From NCBI RefSeq assembly GCF_001310895.1, contig NZ_BAZS01000005.1:1-64000 (forward strand): a stretch of DNA of 64,000 bases. Reading direction: 5' to 3'. The stretch is from Virgibacillus halodenitrificans JCM 12304 (GTDB lineage Bacteria > Bacillota > Bacilli > Bacillales > Amphibacillaceae). How positions within the stretch are numbered: the first letter of the stretch is position 1; each line of letters opens with the position of its first letter. Position numbers and translations under genes: made by a program. The notes under the pieces are model-generated. The model had not been told where the DNA came from and did not search any database. It saw only the letters and a list, made by a program, of their open reading frames with translations. Positions 7,743 through 17,369 of this stretch are shown in pieces.

Positions 7743-9736
7743 TTGAGAAATATTACAATGGTTGTTTTGTCATTTTTCGTTATCTTCTCTACACTTGTAA
7801 CCCCAGCTTTTGCTGAGGAGCAAAAATCACTAAATGAGGAATTAGCAAGCTCAGTATTACCAATTCTACAATCGTATGAAACCGATTCCAATTATTCGAC
7901 CTGGAAAATGGATGAATCTACTAGACTTGTAATTCCAGCTACGGATAAATACATAGAAAATAAACGACTTAAAGAAGTTGTAGAATTAGTATCAGCTGAG
8001 TTATTAGAAAAAGGAATTCCTGCAAAATCAGAAATTGAGAAAGTATATGCTGAGAATTCGGAAGTAACACCCCAAGATATTGTTATAACATTAGCGAACA
8101 ACAGCCAAATTACAGAAGAAAGTAATAGTGAAGAAGCCTATAAGATTGAAATTGACGATGATGGCGTAAAGATAGTAGCTGCTTCGGAAAATGCCGCGTT
8201 GCATGCTTTACGCACAATTCAGCATTTAATGATTACGAACAACAATACGCTGGTTTCTGGAACAATTATTGATTATCCTGAATTAAGAGAACGCAGAGTT
8301 CATTTAGATATGGCAAGAAAATATATAACCAAAGAATGGATTATCCAACATATAAGGGAAATGTCTTATTTTAAAATGAATGCGATTCAACTTCACTTCT
8401 CGGAAAATATGGGCTTTAGAATAGAAAGTGAAACAGATCCTGCAATCGTTTCAAAAGATGGCTATTTAACAAAAGATGAAATCAGAGAAATTATAGCAGA
8501 AGCCAATAAATATGGAATTAAAATCATCCTTCTTTAGATACACCAGGGCATACAGAGCATATTTTAAAAGTTCATCCAGAGTTTGGACAAGTTGATAAAT
8601 ACGGAAACCATAGCAAGGTCGCTTTAGATATTACAAATCCCGAAGCAGTAGAGTATGTCAAAAAGCTTTATACTGAATACATGGATCTATTTGAGGGTAG
8701 TACTGATTTCCATATAGGCGCTGATGAATATATGGAATTCGATAGGGACCCATTTATTTCAGACTATAAGCCAGTTTTAAATGAGTATGCAAAGGAAACA
8801 TTAGGTGAAAATTATATATGGAAAGACGCAATGGCTAACTACATTAATGATATAGCAGCCCACGTGTATGAGGGTGGATTCAAGCCGAGAATTTTTAATG
8901 ATGCCATTTACTATGGAGAAATAGATAAAAATTCGTGGGAACCAGTTGAACCAAAGCAAAAAGTAGATATGCACGATTATATAGGAATTGATTTTTGGTC
9001 ACAAATGGGCTGGAATCGCAGCATTGCCCCACTAAGCGCATTTGTGAAAAGAGGTCATGAGGATATATACAATATGAATGCAAGTTATTTCTATTATGTG
9101 TTAAGGAATGAAAAACCAGATGATGGACGTAAGCAACATTCATTTGATTATCTAAATCAAGATAAAAGAATATATGAAGAATGGACACCTGGAAAATTCC
9201 AAGCAAATACTGTGGATGATGATTCACCTTTTATTAAAGGTGCAGCATTAGCCATTTGGAGTGATAATCCGGATTTGGTTGGAGAGGACGTTATTACTGA
9301 AGATATTGCCGATGAATTACGTTCTTTAGCCTCTAAGTCCTGGAATACCTCGAGCAATGACATTGCGAATTTTGTTGCTTTCCAAGAAAACTATGAAAAA
9401 CTTGGGAACGTTGCTGGTTTTGAAAAAGGAAGTGAATTGCCTGACGTACAATCTGTGAAACCAATAGAAAAAGCTGAAAATGTTGCCGATTTACAGGCAC
9501 TCGTAGAGCAACTATTTGATAAAGGGGAGATTGACCGTAAAGCTGTTCACCAGCTTACAGTTCACCTGAAAGTAGTGAGTCATTTCGAGGATAAACAATT
9601 CGGTGATAAAATCGTCAAACACTTAAGAGACTATAAGTCATTGCTTGGTCGTATGCAGGAAAAGACACTACTATCCGAAAATGCATACAACACTTTAATC
9701 GCTAATACCGATGCTTTAATAGAAGAATGGGAATAG
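7743..9736 (+). pseudogene. Secreted GH20 beta-N-acetylhexosaminidase, frameshifted
   Basis: Product of about 660 aa if repaired. It would release GlcNAc from chitin or peptidoglycan-type substrates outside the cell. Residues 1-25 are a Sec signal peptide ending TPAFA. An N-terminal GH20b-like domain follows, then the TIM-barrel. The catalytic HxGxDE motif is seen as FHIGADE in the second half. The frames are ...KYGIKII and, after 8528, PSLDTPGHTEHIL. Restoring one C in ATCCTTCTTTAG (near 8529) joins them. A C-terminal helical region follows the barrel. AGGAGG lies before the TTG start. Broken as written, with a single-base homopolymer loss. Confidence 0.88.
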
Positions 9737-9783
9737 TTATTAGGCATCTTTTATTTCCCGAGGTTTTTCAAACATATTCTGGA

Positions 9784-9817
9784 GCTAGCATTCTGAAAAA
9801 GAATGTTAGCTTTTTTC
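9784..9817 (+). terminator. Terminator after the GH20 gene
   Basis: GCTAGCATTCT pairs with AGAATGTTAGC (one G-U), then TTTTTT. The rest of the 9.8-10.1 kb gap shows no convincing gene; a 23-codon ATG frame at 9834 was not accepted. Confidence 0.8.
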
Positions 9818-10118
9818 ATGGGGGGATTCTGGGATGAGGCTGGAAAAGCGAAAATGGATGCCAAAATATAAACATTGGAGTAAACACGGGAAATGTTATA
9901 ATTGAGGAAACTTAGATTGTAAACCTTTGTGCATATGCTTTTATAAGATTAAATAAATGTTCTTTCAGAATAGGTAAGTACAAATTATGAAATAAAAGGT
10001 ATGCTTAAATCAAGCCATTTTGTTCAGGAAACCTATTAAGTAAAACGAATCTATAATAAATTTTATGATTTTTGCAATAATCATATTTTGAGTATTTACA
10101 AAGAAACGGGGGAGACCG

Positions 10119-10565
10119 ATGGAATGCAGAAAGGTTAACGAAATCTTTAGAGTTGTAGGAATAAAAGGTAGTGGAGTCTATGCCAACCTCGATACAGAAG
10201 TTCCAAAACTTGCCCGGGAATTTCTAACTCGTTTAGATGAAGTTGAAAATCATTCGGGTACTGAAATAGCTCTTTTTGAACCGAAAAGGGATGCTAAACA
10301 TCAGGAAGGTCACTATTATGTCGGAATTATTGTTAATGAGTCTCTGAAAAATATTCCAGTTGGAATGGATTATATTGAAACCTCCCAAACATATCTCACG
10401 ACCAAGGGGAAAATAATTAATATTGATAACCTATATAGATATTTATCAAAGTGGGCATATGACAAGGGTTATAAAAGGAATTTAGAGTCTTATATTGTGG
10501 AAACCTATCATCCTATGGTTAATGGTGAGGAGGAAGTAGTAATTTATTTTCCAATACATCTATAG
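10119..10565 (+). CDS. GyrI-like / AraC effector-binding domain protein
   Basis: 148 aa consisting of a single GyrI-like small-molecule-binding domain, without a DNA-binding part. The pattern RVVGIKGSGVYAN near the N-terminus, GHYYVGIIVNE in the middle and a terminal EVVIYFPIHL strand fit the SOUL/GyrI superfold. Such stand-alone domains bind hydrophobic or cationic ligands, and their exact role here is unknown. ATG after GGGGGAG. Confidence 0.7.
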   Translation: MECRKVNEIFRVVGIKGSGVYANLDTEVPKLAREFLTRLDEVENHSGTEIALFEPKRDAKHQEGHYYVGIIVNESLKNIPVGMDYIETSQTYLTTKGKIINIDNLYRYLSKWAYDKGYKRNLESYIVETYHPMVNGEEEVVIYFPIHL

Positions 10566-10701
10566 ATTATATCTAAATGTATTAATTTTATGAGTTTCTT
10601 ACTTTTTAAGCAGAGTAGCTAAGAAGCTGATGAGTTATTCAATTAGATGGCGCGTTTATGGGAACAAGCAATAAACTATCAATCTGGAGGTGTGCAAGCA
10701 A

Positions 10702-11367
10702 TTGCAAGATACTTTAGTAAGAGAGTTAAAGGGTTTTTCTATTGGTTTACCGAAAGTAATGAAGTACGAGGAGGATAAAGAAATAAAAACGGGAATTTGT
10801 AAACAAGCAACAGATGAAGCATTCTTACACAAGGGGGGCTTCCATGGAGATGATGTTGCAGACTTGCGGTATCATGGTGGGCCTGATCGTGCCGTATGTG
10901 TATATCCCTTTGAACATTATGCGCATTGGGAAAAGGAATTTGGAAAGCCCTTGCCTCAAGCGAATTTTGGTGAAAATGTAACTGTTACGAAGATGCTTGA
11001 AAAAGATGTACATTTAGGGGATATTTTTCGTATTGGAGAGGCAGTCATCCAAATCACTCAAAGCAGAATTCCATGCAGTACGATTACAAAGAGAACGAAT
11101 AATCCTTCTCTACTAAAGAGAATGATACAAACAGGTTTTACCGGCTATTTATGCCGGGTTTTAGAAGAAGGCATTGTGCGTCAGGATTCTCGAATTACAT
11201 TATTGGATCCTCATCCAAAACAGGAATCTGTTCTTTATAGCAATGAGATTTACTTCCGGGGCCAAAAGAATGTGGAAGGAATGAGAAAGGTTTTAGCCGT
11301 AGAGGAGTTGGCGACAGAGTTAAAAGAAACCTTCGAAAGCCGATTAAGTAAGCTTGTCCATCTCTAA
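10702..11367 (+). CDS. MOSC domain protein (YiiM-like)
   Basis: 221 aa. The MOSC fold is related to the molybdenum cofactor sulfurase C-terminal domain. Typical elements seen are GGFHGDDVADLRYHGGPDRAVCVYP, ANFGENVTV, GDIFRIGEAVIQITQSRIPCSTI (with the conserved Cys) and a C-terminal helical 3-alpha tail. YiiM-type proteins reduce N-hydroxylated compounds using molybdenum cofactor. The TTG at 10702 is preferred to GTG 10690, because GGAGG sits only a base or two before the GTG. Confidence 0.85.
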   Translation: MQDTLVRELKGFSIGLPKVMKYEEDKEIKTGICKQATDEAFLHKGGFHGDDVADLRYHGGPDRAVCVYPFEHYAHWEKEFGKPLPQANFGENVTVTKMLEKDVHLGDIFRIGEAVIQITQSRIPCSTITKRTNNPSLLKRMIQTGFTGYLCRVLEEGIVRQDSRITLLDPHPKQESVLYSNEIYFRGQKNVEGMRKVLAVEELATELKETFESRLSKLVHL

Positions 11368-11519
11368 GAATATACGAATGGTTTAATTTACATACTGGGA
11401 AGGACTCACCGGGCCTACATTTGAATAAAAAGAGCCCATGATTTTCTATTGTATGATATTTAACAGACTAAAGAGGCGGCTAAGTCACTAAATATTTCAC
11501 ATTCAAAGGAGGAGTTTCT

Positions 11520-12047
11520 TTGAAGATTTACACTGAAAGATTATTAATTAGGCCATTTGAAAATAATGATATAGATGATGTATTTAATATTTACAATAAC
11601 AATAATACATGTAAATATCTTTTGCATGATAGGTGGACAGTCGAAAATCTTGAGAAAGAGTTTAATAAGAAGTTAGATAATAGTGCACTAACAAAGGAAT
11701 CAGTATTGAGTTTGGCAGTTGTAAATGGTACTAAAGTAATTGGTGATCTATCAGTATGGTACACCGATATGAAGGATACTGTTGAAATTGGTTTCAGTTT
11801 TTTAAATACAGTGTCAGGTAAGGGCTATGCAACTGAAGCCACAAGAAGTTTAGCCGAAAATCTATTCAATGAATTTAATGTTCATCGAATACAAGCTAAC
11901 CTTGATGCTAGAAACGAAGCGTCAAAAAAATTATGTGAGCGTATAGGTATGAGAAAAGAAGCTCATTTTATACAAGATTTTTGGAATAAAGGGGAATGGA
12001 CAGATAGCATTGTGTATGGGATGTTGCTTTCAGATTTAAATAAATGA
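11520..12047 (+). CDS. GNAT N-acetyltransferase, RimJ/RimL type
   Basis: 175 aa. It opens with TERLLIRPFENNDIDDVFNIYNN and has the RimJ/L pattern EIGFSFLNTVSGKGYATEATRSLAENLF and HRIQANLDARNEASKKLCERIGMRKEAHF. Likely a small-molecule or protein N-acetyltransferase; substrate unknown. TTG start after GGAGGAG. Confidence 0.85.
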   Translation: MKIYTERLLIRPFENNDIDDVFNIYNNNNTCKYLLHDRWTVENLEKEFNKKLDNSALTKESVLSLAVVNGTKVIGDLSVWYTDMKDTVEIGFSFLNTVSGKGYATEATRSLAENLFNEFNVHRIQANLDARNEASKKLCERIGMRKEAHFIQDFWNKGEWTDSIVYGMLLSDLNK

Positions 12048-12164
12048 TAAGTTAAATAACGTCAATAATAACAATTTCTCAAAAATTGGACGCACTTTTT
12101 AATTAAATAAGTTCTTGAGGATCAGACAATTTGGTAGATATTATTGAGATAAGAAGGGATATAT

Positions 12165-12464
12165 GTGCCTGTATGTGAGAACTGTAACTATAAATGGACG
12201 TATGGCCAAACAACTATAGAACAGCTTAGGCTTAGGAAAGGGATGAGATGTCCCAATTGTCATGAAAAACAATACTCTACTAAAAAAAGCCAGGCAATAG
12301 ACGTGATTATAAGTTTAGTTCTTATTTTTACATTAGTGACTGTTAAAAATATGGATCAGCCATCACTTGTTAACATCTTTTTTTATGCAGTGGGAATCTT
12401 TACGGTACAGCAACTCGTTCGCCCTTTCATCACTTCTCTTTCTAATACAAAAACCACGTTGTAA
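12165..12464 (+). CDS. CXXC-20-CXXC (TIGR04104) membrane protein
   Basis: 99 aa. Two CxxC pairs (CENC at residues 4-7 and CPNC at 29-32) about 20 residues apart form a small zinc-binding knuckle in the cytoplasm. Two transmembrane helices follow. This matches the TIGR04104 family, which has no known function. GTG start; the SD (AAGGGATAT) is moderate. Confidence 0.7.
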   Translation: MPVCENCNYKWTYGQTTIEQLRLRKGMRCPNCHEKQYSTKKSQAIDVIISLVLIFTLVTVKNMDQPSLVNIFFYAVGIFTVQQLVRPFITSLSNTKTTL

Positions 12465-12559
12465 GAATGGGCATGGCAGGAAAAAAAGTATGAAGCTGGA
12501 GCTTTACATTAATTGTTATTAATAAATCAACTATAATTCAGATAGAAGTGAGGAAGAAA

Positions 12560-13024
12560 GTGGAAAAGTTCATAAAGGTTATTTTAAAAATTAGCTTTAT
12601 GTTTTATCTAGTTGCATTGGTAATACTGTTGTTTATAGGGAACAGAGGTTATTTGTATACAGACCTAACGCTTTTGGAATACATGAAAACCTCTTCAAAT
12701 TTTGTTCCCTTTAAAACGATTAATACATATTTTACGGCGTTCGTTGATAATAGTATGAATAGGAATATTCCGATTAAAAACCTCGTTGGTAATTTATTTA
12801 TGTTTTTGCCAATGGGTATTTACCTGCCATTTCTTATTAAGAAAATAGCAGGACTAGGTAGATTTGTTCTTTCCATGATTGTCTTGTTATTTTTCATTGA
12901 AGTGATTCAATTAGTAACAAGAAGAGGAAGCTTTGATATCGATGATTTTATCCTGAATATGATTGGAGCTTTAATTGGCTTTGCAATATGGAAGACGAAA
13001 TATATTCAAAAACTACTAAACTAG
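12560..13024 (+). CDS. VanZ-like family membrane protein
   Basis: 154 aa, four transmembrane helices. The central NLVGNLFMFLPMGIYLPFL and the RRGSFDIDDFILNMIGALIGF segment are the VanZ-like family hallmarks. The role is unclear outside glycopeptide-resistance clusters; no van genes are nearby. GTG 12560 is chosen because AAGTGAGG sits at proper distance; an in-frame GTG at 12548 is embedded in the SD. Confidence 0.85.
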   Translation: MEKFIKVILKISFMFYLVALVILLFIGNRGYLYTDLTLLEYMKTSSNFVPFKTINTYFTAFVDNSMNRNIPIKNLVGNLFMFLPMGIYLPFLIKKIAGLGRFVLSMIVLLFFIEVIQLVTRRGSFDIDDFILNMIGALIGFAIWKTKYIQKLLN

Positions 13025-13080
13025 CATTGGAGTAAACTAAAAAATCGGATGCACGAGGAGTAATGTAAAAGGGGAAGCGT

Positions 13081-13683
13081 ATGGAAAATTGGTTAACAGA
13101 TATTATGAGTGAATTTGGTTATATGGGGATTATGTTTCTCATCGCCCTTGAAAATATTTTTCCCCCAATCCCGTCTGAAGTCATATTGACGTTCGGAGGC
13201 TTTATGACAACCACCTCTAAGCTGAGCGTAATAGGAGTAATTACCTCAGCAACGGCTGGTTCGGTCGTAGGAGCTATTATTCTGTACATGATAGGTCTGC
13301 AACTTGATGTCGCAAAGTTAGAAAAGATTGTTGATAGATGGGGGCACGTTCTTCGAATAACAAAAAAGGATATCCATAAGGCGGATAGATGGTTTGATAA
13401 ATACGGTCCTTGGACAGTCTTTTTCTGCCGTTTCGTTCCATTAATACGAAGTTTGATTTCTATTCCTGCTGGGATGTCAAATATGAATGTTGGTTTGTTT
13501 CTTTTATTCACTACGCTAGGTACTTTGATTTGGAATATTGTTCTTGTGAATTTAGGTGCGTCTCTAGGCAATTCCTGGGAAGTAGTCGTAGAATATATGG
13601 GAATCTACTCCAAAGTGATTTACGTTGTATTGCTTTTACTTGTTGCTATTTTATTGTACCTATTTATAAAAAGAAGAAGGTAA
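13081..13683 (+). CDS. DedA family membrane protein
   Basis: 200 aa DedA/VTT-domain protein. N-terminal MENWLTDIMSEFGYMGIMFLIALENIFPPIPSEVIL carries the conserved E...PPIPSE motif. FDKYGPWTVFFCRFVPLIRSLISIPAGMS carries the G...RF.P..R...S.PAG motif. DedA proteins act in membrane lipid handling, such as undecaprenyl-phosphate recycling, and in envelope homeostasis. ATG after AAGGGGAAGCGT. Confidence 0.92.
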   Translation: MENWLTDIMSEFGYMGIMFLIALENIFPPIPSEVILTFGGFMTTTSKLSVIGVITSATAGSVVGAIILYMIGLQLDVAKLEKIVDRWGHVLRITKKDIHKADRWFDKYGPWTVFFCRFVPLIRSLISIPAGMSNMNVGLFLLFTTLGTLIWNIVLVNLGASLGNSWEVVVEYMGIYSKVIYVVLLLLVAILLYLFIKRRR

Positions 13684-13928
13684 GGCTTAATTAGTGAAAC
13701 CTTTTACTGGAAAATTTCGTAAGTATTTTTAAGGGCTATATTTAGTGATGAACAACGGCTAAGATAGCCCCACTTTATATATCAGGCTGAATCATTGCTA
13801 TGTACATAAGAAAAATAGCTAAACATAGGGTTAAATATCTGATTATTTAAAATGTTAACTATTACCCGGTAACTTTTTTAAGATAAGAGAACACTTTATT
13901 ATCTAACCAACCTAAAGGAGGTTTGGAT

Positions 13929-14342
13929 ATGGGTGGAAAATTAATTTCAACTTTTGTATTACTACCCCTGTTATTCACCGTCGGTTGCTCTGATCAGAAG
14001 GTGATAAATGTTCATGGAGAGAGCCAAAATTGGAGCTCAAGGATAGCCTATGAAATAGGTGAAAACGAGCAAGTAGGAAAGGGGGAAATGGAATACATTG
14101 ACAGTGAGCAACTGAAGAGTCTTTCTTATGAAATCAACTATCCCGAAACATTTAGTGTAGGTGGATCTGGTAATAGAAGAAATATAAAAGAAGAGGAGAC
14201 CACTTTCCAATTGTCCGTTAGTCTGCCTGATGACAATGTTGATGTGTTACCTGATAAAGTCGGGGACATAACAATAACAGTGATGTGGGAGACTGTTGCA
14301 GGTGAAAGCTTTGAAGAAACCATTGAATTTTCTAGTGAGTAA
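13929..14342 (+). CDS. Hypothetical lipoprotein
   Basis: 137 aa with a signal peptide ending in a lipobox-like TVGC near residue 18, so probably membrane-anchored on the outside. The mature part is beta-rich, with a repeated strand pattern (TTFQLSVSLP, GDITITVMWETVAGESFEETIEF) like an immunoglobulin-type fold. Family not recognised. The ATG at 13929 follows AAAGGAGG; an upstream TTG (13923) overlaps the SD. Confidence 0.65.
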   Translation: MGGKLISTFVLLPLLFTVGCSDQKVINVHGESQNWSSRIAYEIGENEQVGKGEMEYIDSEQLKSLSYEINYPETFSVGGSGNRRNIKEEETTFQLSVSLPDDNVDVLPDKVGDITITVMWETVAGESFEETIEFSSE

Positions 14343-14373
14343 GCAGTTTAGTTGGAGCATGGGGAGTAGTAGA

Positions 14374-14778
14374 ATGAAGCAAACTGAAAAAGAATTATTA
14401 GTAACAGCAATTTTACTTTGGATTGTATCTCTGATAATTAATTACATGGAGATTGACAAGATTTATAGTGTTTATGCAGTTATTTTACTATATTTACTTA
14501 AAATAGGATGGGACTTTTTTAATAAAAAAACATATGGTGACACCACAATGCTTTTTGGAGCTATATTAATTTTGATATTCATTAGTAGAGCAGCATTACT
14601 TCCAGAGGAAGCTTTGTATAGCATACCTACAGTGATGGCAATTATTTTTATGAAGATTGGATGGGATGTAGCTACTAGTAAAACGAGAAAAGAAGGCAGA
14701 TATATAAACACGTTAAAGTTTGGAGTTCTTACTTTGCTAGTATTCCTATTCATTAAGCTGCTCTATCCGTTTGGATGA
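14374..14778 (+). CDS. Four-helix membrane protein of unknown function
   Basis: 134 aa, starting MKQTEKELLVTAILLWIVSL. It has four hydrophobic helices with the motif LLKIGWDFFNKKTYGDTT in the middle, repeated as FMKIGWDVATSKTRKEG near the end. This looks like an internal duplication of a two-helix unit. The ATG at 14374 follows GGGGAG; the longer upstream frame lies inside the preceding gene. Confidence 0.65.
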   Translation: MKQTEKELLVTAILLWIVSLIINYMEIDKIYSVYAVILLYLLKIGWDFFNKKTYGDTTMLFGAILILIFISRAALLPEEALYSIPTVMAIIFMKIGWDVATSKTRKEGRYINTLKFGVLTLLVFLFIKLLYPFG

Positions 14779-14833
14779 TTAAGGATAGTGAGACATAAAA
14801 ATAAATTTATGAAAAAAGGAGGAAGATATAGAT

Positions 14834-15262
14834 ATGACTATTACTAATCCAGCAGGCTTTCAAAATAGATTTTTAGCAAGAGTTTTAGATTCACTGATTA
14901 TTTTTATAGGTGTTGGAATTATTTCGTACTTTATTTATGGGAAATTCTATGATTCTGAAATCATCTATCCAATTGATTATGCAGGGCTAATATATGGTAT
15001 TTTATTACCCATCATCTGGTATGGATACACTCTAGGTAGAAGAATGGCGGGCAATCGTATTGTTAGGGTAGATGGAAAAAAGGTCGGTATTGGTACGATG
15101 CTACTAAGAGATATTTTGGGAGGTATCATCTACATTTTAACATTGGGAATAGGTTTAATCATAAGTGCGTTTATGATCGGTATAAGAGAAGATAAGCGTA
15201 CCATTCATGATTTAATTGCACAGACCTATGTAACAACAGAGCCATCTAAAAAGCGCCAATAG
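14834..15262 (+). CDS. RDD family membrane protein
   Basis: 142 aa with three helices. The RDD hallmarks are NRFLARVLDSLIIFIGV near the N-terminus (R and D in helix 1), GRRMAGNRIVRVDGKKVG in the middle and EDKRTIHDLIAQTYV at the end. RDD proteins are small polytopic membrane proteins, some linked to Na+/H+ antiport in halophiles. ATG after AAAAAAGGAGG. Confidence 0.85.
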   Translation: MTITNPAGFQNRFLARVLDSLIIFIGVGIISYFIYGKFYDSEIIYPIDYAGLIYGILLPIIWYGYTLGRRMAGNRIVRVDGKKVGIGTMLLRDILGGIIYILTLGIGLIISAFMIGIREDKRTIHDLIAQTYVTTEPSKKRQ

Positions 15263-15300
15263 TAAAAGCTTCAGAAAAGAATAGCCAGAGGAGGAATACA

Positions 15301-15467
15301 GTGGAAGATCAATATTTCGTTGGTTGGGGAACGCTAATGCTTATTAATGCTGGATTGGCACAAGGTAAAAATAGATCGGGTCTGAATTGGTTTCTCATTT
15401 CTTTATTACTCGGTCCATTAGCAACGCTATATTAGTGTTGATGGAAAAGTTGCCAGAAAAAGACTGA
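15301..15467 (+). pseudogene. Small membrane protein, frameshifted
   Basis: From a GTG with GAGGAGG upstream: MEDQYFVGWGTLMLINAG, then LNWFLISLLLGPLATLY and a stop. The next frame continues naturally as LVLMEKLPEKD. Adding one T to TATTAGTG (near 15431) makes a 55-aa protein with one or two transmembrane segments of the 'GxNRSxLxWFLxSLLLGPLA' type. One-base homopolymer loss, as in several other genes here. Confidence 0.5.
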
Positions 15468-15530
15468 TAGATGGGAAGGATATTGCAGGTACGCATAGAT
15501 ACATAACGATTCATACAGCGAGGTTTTTAC

Positions 15531-15641
15531 ATGAAACGGAGAAATAAACAGTCAAGGGCGCAGAAAGAATTAGCCTTTAGAAAGAGGAGATTGGCTAAGT
15601 CTGTTGCAAAGCCGTTGCAATATAGGCTCATCTCCCCCTAA
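15531..15641 (+). CDS. Small very basic peptide
   Basis: 36 aa, MKRRNKQSRAQKELAFRKRR..., strongly cationic. GAGG lies 9 bases before the ATG. No family is known to me; it could be a spurious frame. Confidence 0.3.
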   Translation: MKRRNKQSRAQKELAFRKRRLAKSVAKPLQYRLISP

Positions 15642-15694
15642 GTGAAGTGTAGATTATAAGTTGTTAAGTAAGTACTTACACTTTTTAGACTCCC

Positions 15695-16564
15695 TCAATT
15701 AGACTGTTTTACACTAAGGATAGTGATTGTAGCTAGGATAATTACCATTCCAAAAAATTGAATGAGAGTCAGTTGATCTCCTAACAGCAAGACACCAAAT
15801 AATGAAGCTGTTACTGGTTCTACCATGGCAACCATTGAAGCAGTTGTAGGGGCAGTCTTACGTATCCCAATTACATAAAATATAAATGAAATTCCGGCAC
15901 CCAAGATTCCAAGTAAAAGAAACAAACCTATATCGACAGACGTCAATACAGTAGCGGCTTCATTTTTATCAACAAATAGAAAAAGAATGAGACAAAATGA
16001 AAAAAAGGCGAGGGTTAACGTAGTCTGCGGTTTACCTATGGAAGAGGCATTTTTAAAACCGAATATAAACAAAGTATATGATAGACCCGCAGAAAGCCCA
16101 GCTGCCAATCCGAGAAAACTTACTGCCCCTGAATTGGTATTGTAGGTGCCTGTAAGTAAAATTATTCCTACAAGCACACTAAAAATGCATCCCCATTTAA
16201 ACCAAGAGGAGCGTTCTATACGTAGAAAAAAAGAGATTAATAGAACAAACACAGGTGCAGTGTACATTAATGTAGCTGCAACGGCCACGTTTGAAGATTC
16301 GATACTAAGAAAGTAAAGCGTGAAATTTCCTGCTACACCAATACCAGCAACTATGGACCATAAGTATAGACGACTGGATGTGCTCTTATTTTCTCTAAAA
16401 CGAAAGATAAACCATGCGAAAAAGCATATAAACCCAATAGCTCCTCTGTAAAATGAAATTACAATAGGATTCCAGCCTCTCGTCATTAAAATATCGGCAA
16501 TTCCCCCACTTATGCCCCAGCATATAGCTGCCAGCATAACCAATCCTACACCTGTGTATTTCAT
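15695..16564 (-). CDS. EamA/DMT family transporter
   Basis: 289 aa with ten predicted helices arranged as two EamA repeats of five (first repeat about 1-135, second about 145-285). Typical signatures are AAICWGISGGIADIL at the start, AATLMYTAPVFVLLI closing repeat 1 and ASMVAMVEPVTASLFGVLLLGD closing repeat 2. Exporter or importer of a small metabolite; the substrate cannot be told. ATG preceded by AAGGAGG on the minus strand. Confidence 0.88.
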   Translation of the reverse strand: MKYTGVGLVMLAAICWGISGGIADILMTRGWNPIVISFYRGAIGFICFFAWFIFRFRENKSTSSRLYLWSIVAGIGVAGNFTLYFLSIESSNVAVAATLMYTAPVFVLLISFFLRIERSSWFKWGCIFSVLVGIILLTGTYNTNSGAVSFLGLAAGLSAGLSYTLFIFGFKNASSIGKPQTTLTLAFFSFCLILFLFVDKNEAATVLTSVDIGLFLLLGILGAGISFIFYVIGIRKTAPTTASMVAMVEPVTASLFGVLLLGDQLTLIQFFGMVIILATITILSVKQSN

Positions 16565-16927
16565 CTTGTACCTCCTTCGATTGTTCTTCTATTAGAAATA
16601 GAATGTAACTAAAATAGGTAAAATCGACGGTTGAATTTGAGCATAGTTAATAAAAGTGTACAAAAGTGTTTCCTTTTAATTCGGATACCTAAACCTACAA
16701 TGTCACAGTCACATAATAAGTAACGAGGTAAAGAGGAGATCCTTAACCTGTATTTGGAAATTATCTCTAAGAAGTATAAGATTTAATGCGGATTCTAAAT
16801 ATTACCTTTTATGTTAAAGTTAAATTAATAGTATAGTAATTAAAAATTTCATTGAAAACAGGGACATGAACAAAAATTTTTCCTCTTCGTTATAAGGTCT
16901 AATTTAAATGAATGTAAAAAAGATGAG
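16565..16927. other. Intergenic region between divergent genes
   Basis: About 360 bp between the EamA transporter and the VOC protein. It should hold both promoters. A TATAGT hexamer near 16834 could be the -10 for the rightward gene, but no good -35 was found. No gene, repeat or terminator was seen. Confidence 0.4.
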
Positions 16928-16936
16928 GTGCTTTTA

Positions 16937-17317
16937 TTGGAATTTACCCACACTCGGTTACTTGTAGATAATTACAGAGAATGCTTTTTGTTTTATAGAG
17001 ATGTATTAGGATTTGAGGTCACTTGGGGAGACGAAAATTCTAATTATGCTGACTTCAAATTTAATAGTGCTACCCTGGGTGTTTTTGATTGTAAACAGAT
17101 GGTAGAAGCCTTAGGAGAGGATTATACTTCGAATGCTGAGCAGGTTGATAGAACAGCTCTAATTTTTAAAGTAAAAAACGTTGAAGAGACATATCAAGAA
17201 TTGAATAGCAGGGTGAAGTTTATTACAACACCTACGGATCAAAAGGAATGGGGGATTAAGGTAGCTCACTTTAGAGATCCTGCAGGCTCACTAATCGAAA
17301 TTTATGAAAAAATATAG
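16937..17317 (+). CDS. VOC (glyoxalase/bleomycin-resistance-like) protein
   Basis: 126 aa. Two beta-alpha-beta-beta-beta modules of the vicinal oxygen chelate fold: MEFTHTRLLVDNYRECFLFYRDVLGFEVTWGD at the start and VAHFRDPAGSLIEIYE at the end with a conserved metal-site Glu. Likely a metal-dependent small-molecule enzyme or binding protein. TTG 16937 is chosen since AGATGAGGTG serves as SD; the GTG inside the SD is the longer alternative. Confidence 0.82.
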   Translation: MEFTHTRLLVDNYRECFLFYRDVLGFEVTWGDENSNYADFKFNSATLGVFDCKQMVEALGEDYTSNAEQVDRTALIFKVKNVEETYQELNSRVKFITTPTDQKEWGIKVAHFRDPAGSLIEIYEKI

Positions 17318-17369
17318 AAGTAGGTTAAAAAATTAGGGAAATTACTGTTAAATAGGTGGTCAGATAAGG

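Noticed and set aside
9834-9905. 23-codon ATG frame with basic residues
   Set aside because: Only a short frame with no homology cue; SD is ordinary and the region follows a terminator.
13119-13571. Minus-strand 150-aa frame opposite dedA
   Set aside because: Shadow of a well-supported membrane protein; no SD and unlikely composition.
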